From Rhodothermus sp. (GTDB lineage: Bacteria; Bacteroidota; Rhodothermia; Rhodothermales; Rhodothermaceae): a DNA stretch of 33,884 nt. How positions within the stretch are numbered: the first letter of the stretch is position 1; each line of letters opens with the position of its first letter. Positions 1 through 8,687 of this stretch are shown one piece after another. The position numbers were made by a program, and so were the translations under genes. Where the stretch lies: NCBI GenBank assembly GCA_026989375.1, contig JALSJJ010000008.1, forward strand, positions 1-33,884. The letters are read 5' to 3'. The notes under the pieces were generated by a model. The model had not been told where the DNA came from, made no database searches, and saw only the letters and a list, made by a program, of their open reading frames with translations.

Positions 1-321
1 GCTGCCACCCACGGGTGTGGATAACCTGTGGAAAACCAACCTTCAGAGGACCGTACGCCTCCAATCGTTTCCACACGGACCCTCAGCCCGCACACTCATG
101 TGCATTTTAACAAAACCACAACGTAATAAACCATTTGTAAACAAACATTTAAACAAAATGTCATATGTGGATAACTTGTGGAAAATCGGGGCCTTTGCTG
201 CATGAACCCGCTGTGATCAAGCGACGTGGAAGTTTGGGGTTGTGTATAACCTGTGCATAACTGTACGCTGAAGCCCGTAAAAGCCGCCCCAGAGGCGGCG
301 GTTGAAATTTTAGTCATCAAT
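1..321. promoter_or_regulatory. dnaA upstream region with three phased double DnaA boxes
   Basis: This non-coding stretch holds three copies of a 20-base double box. Positions 16-35 and 166-185 read TGTGGATAAC, one pyrimidine, then TGTGGAAAA. Positions 241-260 are a degenerate copy (TGTGTATAA then TGTGCATAA). TGTGGATAA is the reverse complement of the classic DnaA box TTATCCACA, so 16-24 and 166-174 are perfect boxes. The two half-boxes in each copy lie 11 bases apart, about one helical turn, and the copies are 150 and 75 bases apart. The interval at about 101-165 is AT-rich and could be an unwinding element. The array sits just before dnaA, so DnaA autoregulation, origin function or both are possible. 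Which one applies is inference. Confidence 0.75.
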
Positions 322-1830
322 ATGGAACGAACACCGGAGGCGGTCTGGGAAGCCTGTCTCGAAATTATTCGAGACAATGTAAATCGGCGGAGTTACAAGA
401 CCTGGTTTGAGCCAATCAAGCCAGTTAGCCTGAGTGAAGAGGGCGACCAGATCAAGCTGACGGTAGAACTGCCCAGCCGTTTCTACTACGAATGGCTGGA
501 GGAGCATTATTATAGCTTACTTCGGAAGACCATCACGAAAGTGCTGGGCCCCAAGGGCCGCCTGTTTTACAAGATTGTTATTGAAAAAGAAGATCCAGAA
601 AGTGGCTTCGAGGGCACCTCGGTCAATATGCCCGCTCATCCACCTGAAACGACGCCGCCCCCTCCTCGACGCCCTTCCCTGTCGCCACCACCCACAACCT
701 CATCCTCTTCGGGTACGCCGGTGGACCTCACTGAGCAGGCGCCATCCGTCCCTGCCAACCCTTTTGCCATTCCAGGAATTATTCGTAAGATTCAAGTTGA
801 TAGCCAGTTAGATCCCAGGTACACCTTTGAGCGCTTTATTGAAGGAGACTGCAACCGTCTGGCACGTAGTGCAGCCCTTGCTATTGCCCAGCAACCTGGA
901 ACAACCAGCTTTAATCCTTTTCTGGTCTATGGAGGCGTAGGACTGGGCAAAACACACTTGATTCAAGCTATTGGCAACTATGCCCGCCAGCATCGCACGG
1001 CCGAGACGATCCGCTACGTCTCAAGCGAACAGTTTACCAACGAATTCGTGCAGGCTATCCAGCACAACCGAATCAACGAGTTTTCCACGTTTTACCGCCA
1101 CATTGATCTATTAATCATTGATGATATTCAGTTCTTTGGTGGCAAAGAGAAAACGCAGGAAGTGTTTTTCCATATCTTCAATGCCCTGCATCAGGCCAAC
1201 AAACAGATTGTTCTGTCAGCCGATCGGCCGCCTAAGGACATTCCTGGGATTGAGGAGCGCCTGATGTCGCGGTTTCAGTGGGGCCTGATGGCCGATGTTC
1301 AACCACCGGACCTGGAAACGCGCATTGCCATCTTGCGTCGTAAGGCAGAAGATGAAGGCATCGCGCTGGACGACGACGTGGTCGAATTCATTGCCCAGCA
1401 TGTCAAGAGCAACTTCCGAGAGCTGGAAGGGGCCCTGCTTCGGCTGGTGGCACATGCCGCCTATCATCGCCGAGACATTGATCTTGAGTTAGCCCGTGAA
1501 GCGCTGCGTGACCTGATCAAAGAAAGCCGGGTAACCCTGACCATTGAACAGATTCAGCAACTTGTTTGCGAGTACTTTGGGATTGCGCCGGATCTGGTCC
1601 GTTCCAAGACGCGCAAGCGTGAGATCGTCCAGGCGCGCCAGGTGGCTATGTACTTCTGCAAGCAGTTTACGCAACACTCACTCAAATCCATCGGCCTGCA
1701 CTTTGGCGGGCGGGATCACTCAACGGTCATCCATGCCTGCCAGAGCGTAGAAAACCTGATGGAAACCGATCCGAGGTTTCGGGAGATTATAGAAGCGTTG
1801 CGCCACAAAATTTCGCTGCATAGCCGCTGA
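322..1830 (+). CDS. dnaA: Chromosomal replication initiator DnaA
   Basis: DnaA is the AAA+ protein that binds DnaA boxes, melts the origin and helps load DnaB. The 502-residue product shows all four domains. The N-terminal interaction domain starts with MERTPEAVWE. A Pro/Ser/Thr-rich linker follows at about residues 115-150. The ATPase has Walker A GGVGLGKT near residue 204 and Walker B LLIIDDIQF near 263. The C-terminal DNA-binding domain carries the signature GRDHSTVIHAC near 463. An in-frame GTG at 253 would add 23 residues, but it lies inside a DnaA-box copy and the extension does not resemble DnaA. The ATG at 322 is therefore chosen, although no good Shine-Dalgarno precedes it. dnaN follows after 55 bases. 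Confidence 0.97.
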   Translation: MERTPEAVWEACLEIIRDNVNRRSYKTWFEPIKPVSLSEEGDQIKLTVELPSRFYYEWLEEHYYSLLRKTITKVLGPKGRLFYKIVIEKEDPESGFEGTSVNMPAHPPETTPPPPRRPSLSPPPTTSSSSGTPVDLTEQAPSVPANPFAIPGIIRKIQVDSQLDPRYTFERFIEGDCNRLARSAALAIAQQPGTTSFNPFLVYGGVGLGKTHLIQAIGNYARQHRTAETIRYVSSEQFTNEFVQAIQHNRINEFSTFYRHIDLLIIDDIQFFGGKEKTQEVFFHIFNALHQANKQIVLSADRPPKDIPGIEERLMSRFQWGLMADVQPPDLETRIAILRRKAEDEGIALDDDVVEFIAQHVKSNFRELEGALLRLVAHAAYHRRDIDLELAREALRDLIKESRVTLTIEQIQQLVCEYFGIAPDLVRSKTRKREIVQARQVAMYFCKQFTQHSLKSIGLHFGGRDHSTVIHACQSVENLMETDPRFREIIEALRHKISLHSR

Positions 1831-1885
1831 GTCCTACGATATTTTGCTATATTCAGGCATTGTCCAAGCTTTCAAGGTTGAAGCT

Positions 1886-3025
1886 ATGCGTTTTACCGTA
1901 ACCAGTACGGAACTGCTAAAGGCCCTTACAGCGGTGGCAGGCGTAGTCCCCTCAAAGGCCACCATGCCCATTCTGGAGTGCATTCTGTTCGAGGCGGAAG
2001 AGGGCGCGCTTCGGCTGAGCGCAACCGACCTGGAGATCTCCATCGTTGAGCGACTTTCAATTCAGCCGGAGCTGCAGAACGGACAGGAGGGGGCCCGTCG
2101 GGTGGCCGTGCCAGCGCGGCGCTTACTGGAAACGCTCCGGGCACTGCCCGACCTACCGATTCAGTTCAACGCCGACGAGGCGTTTAATGTCACACTGACC
2201 ACCGATCAAGGGCATTACAAAATGGTGGGCTACGACGGCGCCGATTATCCGGCGCTGCCTGAGCTCACCGAAGCTCACAGTCTGACCGTCGAGGCAGCTC
2301 TGTTGCGCCGAGCCATTCAGAAGACGGCCTTTGCGGTCAGTAAAGACACGCTTCGCCCGGCCATGATGGGCATCTTCTTCCAGATACTGCCGGAAGAAGG
2401 GCGTGTGGTTTCTACCGACGGCCATCGGCTGGTTCGGCTCCGGCTACGCGAGCTGGTCAGCCCCACCCCCTTAGAATTCATCGTGCCGGAAAAAGCCACC
2501 TCGCTGGTTGCCAAACTGGCAGCTCAGCTCGACGGTACCTGCACAATCCGTGTAGATGAACGCTATGTAGCCTTCGAAATGGGGCCTGCCCGCATTATCA
2601 GCCGGCTGATCGACGAAGTCTACCCCAACTACGAGGCAGTGATTCCAGTCGAGAATGACCGCCGTCTGGTCGTCGACCGGGATGCTTTTCTGTCGGCGGT
2701 TAAGCGGGTAGGACTGTACGCCTCCAGCACGACAAACCAGGTACGGCTGACCCTTGAGCCAGATTACGTAGAAATTGCTGCCGAAGACATCGAACGGGCC
2801 AGCGAAGCCCACGAGCGTGTCCCCTGCGCCTACGATGGTGAGCCCATGGTTATCGGGTTCAATGCCGCATACCTGACCGAAGTGCTGGGGAATGTAGACG
2901 CCGATGAAGTCGTTCTGGAATTCAGCTCACCCAACCGTGCCGGCGTCGTGATGCCCCAGGAGCAGCGGGAAAATGAAGACCTGCTGATGCTTATCATGCC
3001 GGTCATGCTGAACACGTACGCCTGA
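1886..3025 (+). CDS. dnaN: DNA polymerase III beta sliding clamp
   Basis: DnaN forms the ring-shaped dimer that tethers the replicative polymerase to DNA. The 379-residue product has the usual length for three clamp folds. It starts MRFTVTSTELLKAL, typical of the family, and ends with the conserved LIMPVML near the C-terminus. A TTG-started extension from 1844 is possible by frame but has no homology feel, so the ATG at 1886 is used. The gene lies 55 bases after dnaA in the same direction, the common dnaA-dnaN order. That gap contains TATTTTG, loosely like a Bacteroidota -7 element. It ends 8 bases before a convergent gene, so transcription from the two sides meets here. Confidence 0.97.
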   Translation: MRFTVTSTELLKALTAVAGVVPSKATMPILECILFEAEEGALRLSATDLEISIVERLSIQPELQNGQEGARRVAVPARRLLETLRALPDLPIQFNADEAFNVTLTTDQGHYKMVGYDGADYPALPELTEAHSLTVEAALLRRAIQKTAFAVSKDTLRPAMMGIFFQILPEEGRVVSTDGHRLVRLRLRELVSPTPLEFIVPEKATSLVAKLAAQLDGTCTIRVDERYVAFEMGPARIISRLIDEVYPNYEAVIPVENDRRLVVDRDAFLSAVKRVGLYASSTTNQVRLTLEPDYVEIAAEDIERASEAHERVPCAYDGEPMVIGFNAAYLTEVLGNVDADEVVLEFSSPNRAGVVMPQEQRENEDLLMLIMPVMLNTYA

Positions 3026-3033
3026 GCACCGGG

Positions 3034-4044
3034 TCAGCAGGTTTCCGGCGTTTCCAAACATTGAAGTGCGCGAAGTAACCGTTGGGCTTCCTCCATATAG
3101 GGGCCTTCCTGCGCGGCCACCTGCTGTAGGACCTGGCGAGCGCCCGCTACATCGTGACGCAATAGTCGCACTTTGCCCAGAAGAAACAGAGCTTCCTGCC
3201 GGGGTAAAGCTGCCGCTGGTGCTCGCGTAACTGCCACCAACAGGGATTCTGCCCGGGCCAGCCGATCCATGTCATATCGCGGAAACAGGCCGAACCAGGA
3301 GGAGTGGGCGGTTGCAATCGTCTGAAGCGCCTCCTGATAAAGGGCTTCAGCAGTTTCAGCTGCCGGAGCCTCCCCGCGATAGCGATCGATCGTCAGCAGC
3401 GCTGGTGAAATAAACCCCAGCCGCTCCAGCTCCGACTGCATAGCTCGGCTCCAGAAGAAAAGGCCCCCGTAAACGACCGAAAGAGCTACCACAAGTACGG
3501 CAACCCGTTCGACCCATCGCCAACTGCTTCGACGTGCCCTCTGTCGGGCGGGCCGATCTGGAGCCTTCGAGACAGCCGTCAGTGACAAGTCCGCGCGCGC
3601 ACCAAGAGGTGATTCACAGACAACCGGCGCGGCTGCTTCTTTCCGAAGCGTTCGCCCCGTCAGTTGCTCAAAATGCGCCCGGGCATCGACTCCCTCCAGG
3701 AGTTCCTCCAGACGTCTGGCGAGCGCCTCACAGCGCCGGCGAAGCGCATCGTCTGTTTCAAGACGTGCCTCTAACTGGGAAAAATAAGCGGCCAGAGATG
3801 GCGGTAAGGGATACGGTGACAGATCCCGGGTAATCAGATAAAAGGCAAGCATCTCTTCAGACATGGGGTCCTCCGTGGTAAGATGCAGCGATTGCAAAAG
3901 AGGAGTAAGCTGCTGAACGCTTTCCAGCAATGCCTTCCATTCCGGCGCACGACGAACGGCTTCCTCCACCCGGCGTTGTTCCTCTTCAGCAAGCCAGGGA
4001 TATTGCAGAATTTTTTCGCCTAATTCAAGCTTATTCATAAGCAT
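3034..4044 (-). CDS. One-pass membrane protein, probable sigma-factor regulator
   Basis: This 336-residue protein is not recognised as a named family. The N-terminal part, about 1-175, is predicted cytoplasmic, charged and helical, with MLAFYL near residue 65. One membrane segment lies at about 178-198 after a basic run (RQRARRSSWRW). The C-terminal part, about 200-336, looks like helical repeats of TPR type and would sit in the periplasm. It lies 120 bases downstream of an ECF-like sigma gene on the same strand. That layout is typical of anti-sigma factors, but no HxxxCxxC zinc motif is seen, so the role is inferred from context. Starts at 4044 (MLMNK) and 4038 are both possible. Confidence 0.6.
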   Translation of the reverse strand: MLMNKLELGEKILQYPWLAEEEQRRVEEAVRRAPEWKALLESVQQLTPLLQSLHLTTEDPMSEEMLAFYLITRDLSPYPLPPSLAAYFSQLEARLETDDALRRRCEALARRLEELLEGVDARAHFEQLTGRTLRKEAAAPVVCESPLGARADLSLTAVSKAPDRPARQRARRSSWRWVERVAVLVVALSVVYGGLFFWSRAMQSELERLGFISPALLTIDRYRGEAPAAETAEALYQEALQTIATAHSSWFGLFPRYDMDRLARAESLLVAVTRAPAAALPRQEALFLLGKVRLLRHDVAGARQVLQQVAAQEGPYMEEAQRLLRALQCLETPETC

Positions 4045-4164
4045 GTATAACTGATTCTCTTTTATTAAGACTCCGGATTGCTGAATTCGTTACCTCTACT
4101 TTCATCAAAATACCTGAGATTACGTATTTACCTGGGTCAGGCACGGCCAACGCTGCTTGCCGAC

Positions 4165-4806
4165 TTACAATAGTCCCAGAAAGTCGGCGAGGCCTGGATC
4201 CTGTCGCAGGCGTTGAAACGCGCGGCTAAGGTACACGCGAATCGTGCCCGGTGGCTTATTGAGACGGCGGCTGATTTCCTGATAGGGTAATTGTTGCAAC
4301 AGCGCCATCCGTGTAACTTCCTGCAAAAACGGTGGTAACCGGTCGATGGCTGCACTGAGCTGCGGCACTAACCGACTCAGGTCGCTGTGCCACAGGTGCA
4401 GCTCTGCTTCAGGTGGCTCCAATAGGGGACTATCCGGTTCATAGCGGGGCCGACGACGCACACTGCGCAGATAGTTCCGAAACGCATTTCGGCAGGAAAT
4501 CCCCACCCAGCCGATTAGACGCTGCGTCTGGCGTATCGTGTCAAGTTGGCTACGTAGCCGAAGGAACGTGTCACCGACCAGCGCTTCCAGCTCGACGCGC
4601 GACAGGTCTGGATGGTTTGTCGCCTTGGTCAAGAAATAGCGCCAGACAAAGCAATAGAGCCAGATTTCCAGTTGCTCGAGTGCACCATCATCACCGGAGG
4701 TGCGCCAGCGTTCATAGAGACCCACCACCGCTTTCTGGTCATCCAGGTGAAACGATAGCTGCGCCGCCAGTGCGCGCAGTCCACTCCGGTCCAAAGGATC
4801 TGTCAT
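4165..4806 (-). CDS. ECF-type RNA polymerase sigma factor
   Basis: This 213-residue protein has the two-domain layout of an extracytoplasmic-function sigma factor, which directs RNA polymerase to alternative promoters. Region 2 spans roughly residues 70-118 (LVGDTFLRLRSQL, then IGWVGISCRNAFRNYLR). Region 4 spans roughly 150-205, with the helix-turn-helix YQEISRRLNKPPGTIRVYLSRA. The ATG at 4806 is preceded directly by GAAGG on the coding strand, an unusually tight spacing. The neighbouring membrane protein gene downstream is its likely partner. The target regulon cannot be told from the window. The pair is turned against the flanking dnaN and rplM genes and interrupts the replication/ribosomal block. 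Confidence 0.85.
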   Translation of the reverse strand: MTDPLDRSGLRALAAQLSFHLDDQKAVVGLYERWRTSGDDGALEQLEIWLYCFVWRYFLTKATNHPDLSRVELEALVGDTFLRLRSQLDTIRQTQRLIGWVGISCRNAFRNYLRSVRRRPRYEPDSPLLEPPEAELHLWHSDLSRLVPQLSAAIDRLPPFLQEVTRMALLQQLPYQEISRRLNKPPGTIRVYLSRAFQRLRQDPGLADFLGLL

Positions 4807-4937
4807 CCTTCTCTGTAAACCCGCTTTTCTGAAAAGCTAAACATTACTGCGTCAAGAATAAAGGAAGAATCAACTCCGAGAAAACCATTTGCGACGACAG
4901 GCGTGAGATGGCCTGCCTCGAAGCACCAGCGTGCAAC

Positions 4938-4966
4938 TTGACACGTGCGCACAGAAACCCTAAATT
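4938..4966 (+). promoter_or_regulatory. Sigma-70-type promoter of rplM-rpsI
   Basis: A perfect -35 box TTGACA (4938-4943) is followed after 17 bases by TAAATT (4961-4966). Transcription would start near 4973, giving a leader of about 70 bases before rplM. This is the best classical promoter I see in the window, fitting a highly expressed ribosomal operon. Confidence 0.7.
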
Positions 4967-4996
4967 AGGCGGCTACGTTTCCTGAGCATAGAAGTA

Positions 4997-5013
4997 GTCC
5001 GGCAACACCGGAC
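4997..5013 (+). promoter_or_regulatory. Hairpin in the rplM leader
   Basis: A perfect 6-bp stem, GTCCGG / CCGGAC, with the loop CAACA is followed by ATTTTTATT. It lies in the predicted 5' leader of rplM, between the promoter and the start codon. It could be a short attenuator or an autogenous r-protein binding site. The function is inferred. Confidence 0.45.
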
Positions 5014-5041
5014 ATTTTTATTGGCTTTCGCACGAAGCGCC

Positions 5042-5485
5042 ATGGATGTCAACAGCTACAAGACCTATAACGCCAAACCCGGAGACGTCAGGCGCACCTG
5101 GTACGTGATTGATGCCGAAGGACAGGTGCTGGGGCGACTGGCTTCGCGGATTGCAACGATCCTGCGGGGCAAGCATAAGCCAACCTATACGCCGCACGTG
5201 GATATGGGCGACTTTGTGATTGTCATCAACGCCGAAAAGGTGCGCCTGACGGGCAAGAAGGAACACCAGAAACAGTATTTCCATCACTCTGGCTATCCAG
5301 GAGGGGTACGGCTACGTACGCCTGCTGAGATGCGTCAGCGGCGTCCGGAATTCCTGATCGAGCATGCGGTCAAAGGGATGCTTCCCAAGGGACCGCTGGG
5401 GCGACGGATGCTGCGCAAGCTAAAAGTATACGCGGGACCCTCGCATCCGCATGGGGCCCAGAAACCTATTGAACTCACCTTGTAA
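5042..5485 (+). CDS. rplM: 50S ribosomal protein L13 (uL13)
   Basis: L13 is an early-assembling protein of the large ribosomal subunit. The 147-residue product matches the family length. It shows the N-terminal [15 protein letters not shown] strand-helix and the C-terminal [13 protein letters not shown] element with the following [11 protein letters not shown] tail. An upstream in-frame ATG-less extension from 5021 would add seven residues unlike L13, so ATG 5042 is chosen. It is the first gene of an operon with rpsI, which starts 17 bases after it. The operon has a clear promoter and a leader hairpin. Confidence 0.97.
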   Translation: MDVNSYKTYNAKPGDVRRTWYVIDAEGQVLGRLASRIATILRGKHKPTYTPHVDMGDFVIVINAEKVRLTGKKEHQKQYFHHSGYPGGVRLRTPAEMRQRRPEFLIEHAVKGMLPKGPLGRRMLRKLKVYAGPSHPHGAQKPIELTL

Positions 5486-5502
5486 TCAAGGCCTGTGCGC
5501 GC

Positions 5503-5907
5503 ATGATGGCTACAGCGACTTTAACCCAGTGGATTGCGGTTGGCCGTCGAAAGACCGCTGTCGCTCGGGTTTACCTGCGTCCGGGCAATGGTCAGATCAC
5601 GGTTAACCGCCGCCCCTTCGAAGAATATTTCCCGCTGGAATGGCGCCGAAAGGTGATCCTGGCCCCCTTCGAGGTAACGGGCACCATGGGACAGTTTGAT
5701 GTGCTGGTTAACGTGAAGGGGGGTGGGTTAACCGGCCAGGCGGAAGCTATTCGTCATGGCATTGCGCGGGCGCTGGTGGCCTATAATCCGGACTTTCGTA
5801 AGCCCCTGCGTGATGCTGGTTATCTGACGCGTGACCCGCGCATGGTCGAACGCAAGAAGTACGGCCAGCCCAAGGCACGCAAACGATTCCAGTTCTCGAA
5901 GCGGTAA
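5503..5907 (+). CDS. rpsI: 30S ribosomal protein S9 (uS9)
   Basis: S9 binds the head of the small subunit, and its basic C-terminal tail reaches the P-site tRNA. The 134-residue product has the conserved start [14 protein letters not shown] and the terminal FQFSKR, whose final Lys-Arg is typical for tRNA contact. Two ATG codons in a row (5503 and 5506) could each start it. It follows rplM closely, the universal L13-S9 pairing. The 105 bases after it contain a folded element ahead of rpsB. Confidence 0.97.
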   Translation: MMATATLTQWIAVGRRKTAVARVYLRPGNGQITVNRRPFEEYFPLEWRRKVILAPFEVTGTMGQFDVLVNVKGGGLTGQAEAIRHGIARALVAYNPDFRKPLRDAGYLTRDPRMVERKKYGQPKARKRFQFSKR

Positions 5908-5926
5908 TCCTTCCTTCCATCACCCA

Positions 5927-5990
5927 TACCTCCCGATGCCCGGTCGGGTGGTCGCCCCCAGGCGGCTAAGCCGGGCAGAAGACGGAGGTA
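5927..5990 (+). promoter_or_regulatory. Folded RNA leader candidate upstream of rpsB
   Basis: Nested complementary arms are visible. TACCTCC (5927-5933) pairs with GGAGGTA (5984-5990). GCCCGG (5938-5943) pairs with CCGGGC (5971-5976). Inside, GTCGCC (5951-5956) pairs with GGCGGC (5961-5966), allowing one G-U. This three-level stem fills most of the rpsI-rpsB gap. It has no T-run after it, so it does not look like a terminator. An autogenous S2 leader is the natural inference. The GGAGG arm is 22 bases from the rpsB ATG, too far to be a normal ribosome-binding site. Confidence 0.5.
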
Positions 5991-6012
5991 GCGGCTTAAC
6001 CCGAATTCAGCC

Positions 6013-6897
6013 ATGAGTGAACACGAAACACAACCTGGTCCTGAAACCGAAGCTTCAACCGAAACAACTGAAGCTCAGGCAGCCCCCCCAGAGCCTGCTG
6101 AAACGCAACCCAAACACCGCGTCTCGATTGAGGAGCTGCTCAAAGCCGGGGCCCACTTTGGCCACCTGACAAGCCGGTGGAATCCCAAAATGCGCCCCTT
6201 CATCTTCATGGAGCGTAATGGGATCCACATCATCGACCTGGTACAGACGCAGCAGCTCCTTGATCGCGCAGCGGAAGCGGCTGCCCGTTTCGCTCGTCAG
6301 GGCAAAAAGATTCTGTTTGTCGGCACCAAAAAGCAGGCGCGCGATATCGTCCGTAAATATGCCGAAGCCTGCGGCCAACCCTACGTGGTCGAGCGCTGGC
6401 TGGGTGGCACACTGACCAACTTCCAGACCATCCGCCTGAGCATCCGTCGCATGGAGGAGCTGGCCCGGATGGACGAAGAAGGCATCCTGGACCAGCTCAA
6501 GAAAAAAGAGCGGCTGATGAAACGCCGCGAACGGGAAAAGCTGGAGCGGACGCTCGGCGGGATCGCCCAGATGGCCAAGCTTCCGGGCGCGCTCTTTATC
6601 GTCGACGTGGTGCGCGAGCACATTGCCGTCAGCGAAGCACGCAAGCTTGGCATCCCCATTATCGCCATCGTCGACACCAACGCTGACCCGGAGCTGATAG
6701 ACTATCCGATCCCGGCAAACGATGATGCCGTCCGCTCCATCGAGCTCATCACTTCGGTCATCGCCAACGCCGTGATCGAAGGTGCCAAACAGCGCGAGCA
6801 GGAGGAAGCAGCCCGCAAAGCCGAGCGCGAAAAGCGGGCGGCGGAAGCAGCACCGACGAAGGGAACGCGCAGCAAACGTCGAAAGAAAGGTTCCTGA
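6013..6897 (+). CDS. rpsB: 30S ribosomal protein S2 (uS2)
   Basis: S2 joins the small subunit late and is needed for bS1 binding in many bacteria. The core from about residue 36 ([16 protein letters not shown]) to about 262 is standard S2, including [18 protein letters not shown] and [20 protein letters not shown]. The 294-residue product is longer than common S2 proteins. It has an acidic Glu/Thr/Pro N-terminal tail of about 34 residues and a C-terminal Lys/Arg/Glu helix ending in KRRKKGS. The ATG at 6013 is the only reasonable start found. tsf follows after 29 bases, the usual rpsB-tsf pair. The folded leader upstream may control both. Confidence 0.96.
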   Translation: MSEHETQPGPETEASTETTEAQAAPPEPAETQPKHRVSIEELLKAGAHFGHLTSRWNPKMRPFIFMERNGIHIIDLVQTQQLLDRAAEAAARFARQGKKILFVGTKKQARDIVRKYAEACGQPYVVERWLGGTLTNFQTIRLSIRRMEELARMDEEGILDQLKKKERLMKRREREKLERTLGGIAQMAKLPGALFIVDVVREHIAVSEARKLGIPIIAIVDTNADPELIDYPIPANDDAVRSIELITSVIANAVIEGAKQREQEEAARKAEREKRAAEAAPTKGTRSKRRKKGS

Positions 6898-6926
6898 TTT
6901 TTGAACCTCAAAGACAATCATAAACG

Positions 6927-7757
6927 ATGGCCATTTCTGCTCAGGAGGTAAAGCGACTCCGGGAAATGACCGGAGTCGGGATGATGGATTGTAAACGAGC
7001 GCTGGAAGAAGCCGGCGGCGACTTTGAGGCCGCCATCGAAATCCTGCGTAAAAAAGGCCAGAAAGTAGCGGCCAAACGAGCCCACCGGGAAGCCAAAGAA
7101 GGATTGATCGTTACCGCCGTTAGTGAAGACGGTCGGGCCGGCGCCATTGCCGAGGTCAACTGTGAAACCGACTTTGTAGCGCGCAATGAGGAGTTTGCTT
7201 CGTTTGCGCAGCAGATTGCTCGGCTGATTCTGGAGGCGCGTCCGGACAACCTGGAAACCCTGCTAAAACTCCAGCTACCCGACGGCCGCACGGTCGAAGA
7301 CGCGCTACTTGACCTGACCGGCAAGATCGGCGAAAAGATCGCCATCCGACGCTTTGAAGTGCTGACTACCGACCGTGGTCGAATCATCTCGTACGTCCAT
7401 CCCGGCTCCCGGCTGGCGGTGCTGGTCGAGGTGGTCGGCGATGGTCAGCTCGAAACGGCCGGGCGTGACGTGGCCATGCAGGTGGCTGCTATGAATCCGA
7501 TCGCGGTGCGTCGCGAAGAGGTGCCGGAAGACGTGCGTCAGAAGGAGCTGGAAATTGCCCGAGAAGCTGCTCGGAACGAAGGCAAGCCCGAGCATATTAT
7601 TGACCGCATCGCTCAGGGCAAGCTGGAGCGCTTCTATAAAGACCACGTACTGCTGGAGCAAGCGTTCATTAAGGATGCCTCCCTTACGGTGCAGGAGTAC
7701 CTGAAGCGGGCGAGTATTGAAGCGCGCCGCTTTGTCCGCTATGCTCTGGGCGAATAA
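6927..7757 (+). CDS. tsf: Translation elongation factor Ts
   Basis: EF-Ts is the guanine-nucleotide exchange factor for EF-Tu. The 276-residue product has the N-terminal UBA-like module with [16 protein letters not shown] (about 11-26) and the core signature [10 protein letters not shown] near residue 80. A second domain follows, and the C-terminal part carries [11 protein letters not shown]. The gene is paired with rpsB and ends just before a strong Rho-independent terminator at 7774, so it closes the operon. Confidence 0.97.
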   Translation: MAISAQEVKRLREMTGVGMMDCKRALEEAGGDFEAAIEILRKKGQKVAAKRAHREAKEGLIVTAVSEDGRAGAIAEVNCETDFVARNEEFASFAQQIARLILEARPDNLETLLKLQLPDGRTVEDALLDLTGKIGEKIAIRRFEVLTTDRGRIISYVHPGSRLAVLVEVVGDGQLETAGRDVAMQVAAMNPIAVRREEVPEDVRQKELEIAREAARNEGKPEHIIDRIAQGKLERFYKDHVLLEQAFIKDASLTVQEYLKRASIEARRFVRYALGE

Positions 7758-7773
7758 CACGAAAAGCTGCTCC

Positions 7774-7804
7774 AAGCCCGAACCTAACGGTTCGGGCTTT
7801 TTTG
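7774..7804 (+). terminator. Rho-independent terminator after tsf
   Basis: An 11-bp perfect stem, AAGCCCGAACC (7774-7784) with GGTTCGGGCTT (7789-7799), has a four-base loop TAAC and runs into six or more T residues. It separates rpsB-tsf from pyrH. Confidence 0.9.
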
Positions 7805-7882
7805 TAAATGGCTCCTTCGATTCAGTCAGCGCGTTGAATTTTAAATAACAAGCGCATACTTTGCAGCAAAGCGCATCGAATC

Positions 7883-8668
7883 ATGAGCGGCGAATCGGAC
7901 ACATTGCACAGCAGGCTGCGGCCTCGCTATCGCCGCATCCTGCTTAAATTGAGCGGCGAAGCCCTGATGGGGCAGAAGCCCTACGGGATCGACTGGCACG
8001 TGGTGGAAACGTATGCCCGAGAAATTCGCCAGGTGGTCGAGCTGGGGGTTTCTGTAGGCATTGTAATCGGCGGTGGCAACATCTTTCGAGGGGTACAGAA
8101 TGCTTCGCGAGGTATGAAACGCGCCCATGCCGATTACATGGGCATGCTGGCCACGATGATCAACGCAATGGCCTTGCAGGATGCGCTCGAACAGGCAGGA
8201 CTCGACACACGCCTGCAGTCGAGCATCAAAATGGAGCAGATTGCCGAACCATTCATCCGTCGCCGGGCCATTCGTCATCTGGAAAAAGGACGGGTGGTGA
8301 TCTTTGGTGCAGGCACGGGCAACCCTTATTTTACTACCGACACCGCCGCTGCCCTGCGCGCACTGGAAATCGAAGCCGAGGTGTTGCTTAAAGGCACACG
8401 TGTAGATGGCGTCTATTCGGCCGACCCGGAGCGTGATCCTGATGCCCACCTGTTTACTTCCATCCATGGGCGGGAAGTAATCCGGCGAGACCTGCGCGTC
8501 ATGGATATGACCGCCTTTACCTTGTGCCAGGAAGCTAAGCTGCCTATCATCGTGTTTAACATGAACAAGCCTGGCAATCTGCTCCGCGTCGTTTGCGGCG
8601 AGCCAATCGGTACCCTGGTCTACTGGACCGAAACGCCGCCTTCATTTACCGAACCAGCTCAGGCCTGA
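7883..8668 (+). CDS. pyrH: Uridylate kinase (UMP kinase)
   Basis: PyrH converts UMP to UDP with ATP in pyrimidine nucleotide synthesis. It is the hexameric bacterial type of the amino-acid kinase fold. The 261-residue product shows [12 protein letters not shown] near residue 20, GGGNIFRG near 62 and [17 protein letters not shown] near 150. A further motif is [13 protein letters not shown], the family's nucleotide and UMP-binding region. The first 15 residues are an extra polar tail. It lies after the tsf terminator and therefore needs its own promoter. TACTTTG at 7857-7863 resembles a Bacteroidota -7 box but lacks one base of TAnnTTTG. frr follows after 27 bases, the common pyrH-frr pair. Confidence 0.97.
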   Translation: MSGESDTLHSRLRPRYRRILLKLSGEALMGQKPYGIDWHVVETYAREIRQVVELGVSVGIVIGGGNIFRGVQNASRGMKRAHADYMGMLATMINAMALQDALEQAGLDTRLQSSIKMEQIAEPFIRRRAIRHLEKGRVVIFGAGTGNPYFTTDTAAALRALEIEAEVLLKGTRVDGVYSADPERDPDAHLFTSIHGREVIRRDLRVMDMTAFTLCQEAKLPIIVFNMNKPGNLLRVVCGEPIGTLVYWTETPPSFTEPAQA

Positions 8669-8687
8669 CAGGAGGAACCCAACCTGT

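Noticed and set aside
253-321. GTG start that would extend DnaA by 23 residues
   Set aside because: The codon lies in a DnaA-box copy and the added residues do not look like DnaA; ATG 322 gives the typical N-terminus.
6055-6921. Minus-strand open frame of 288 codons across rpsB
   Set aside because: Shadow of the S2 gene; composition is low-complexity and no family is recognisable.
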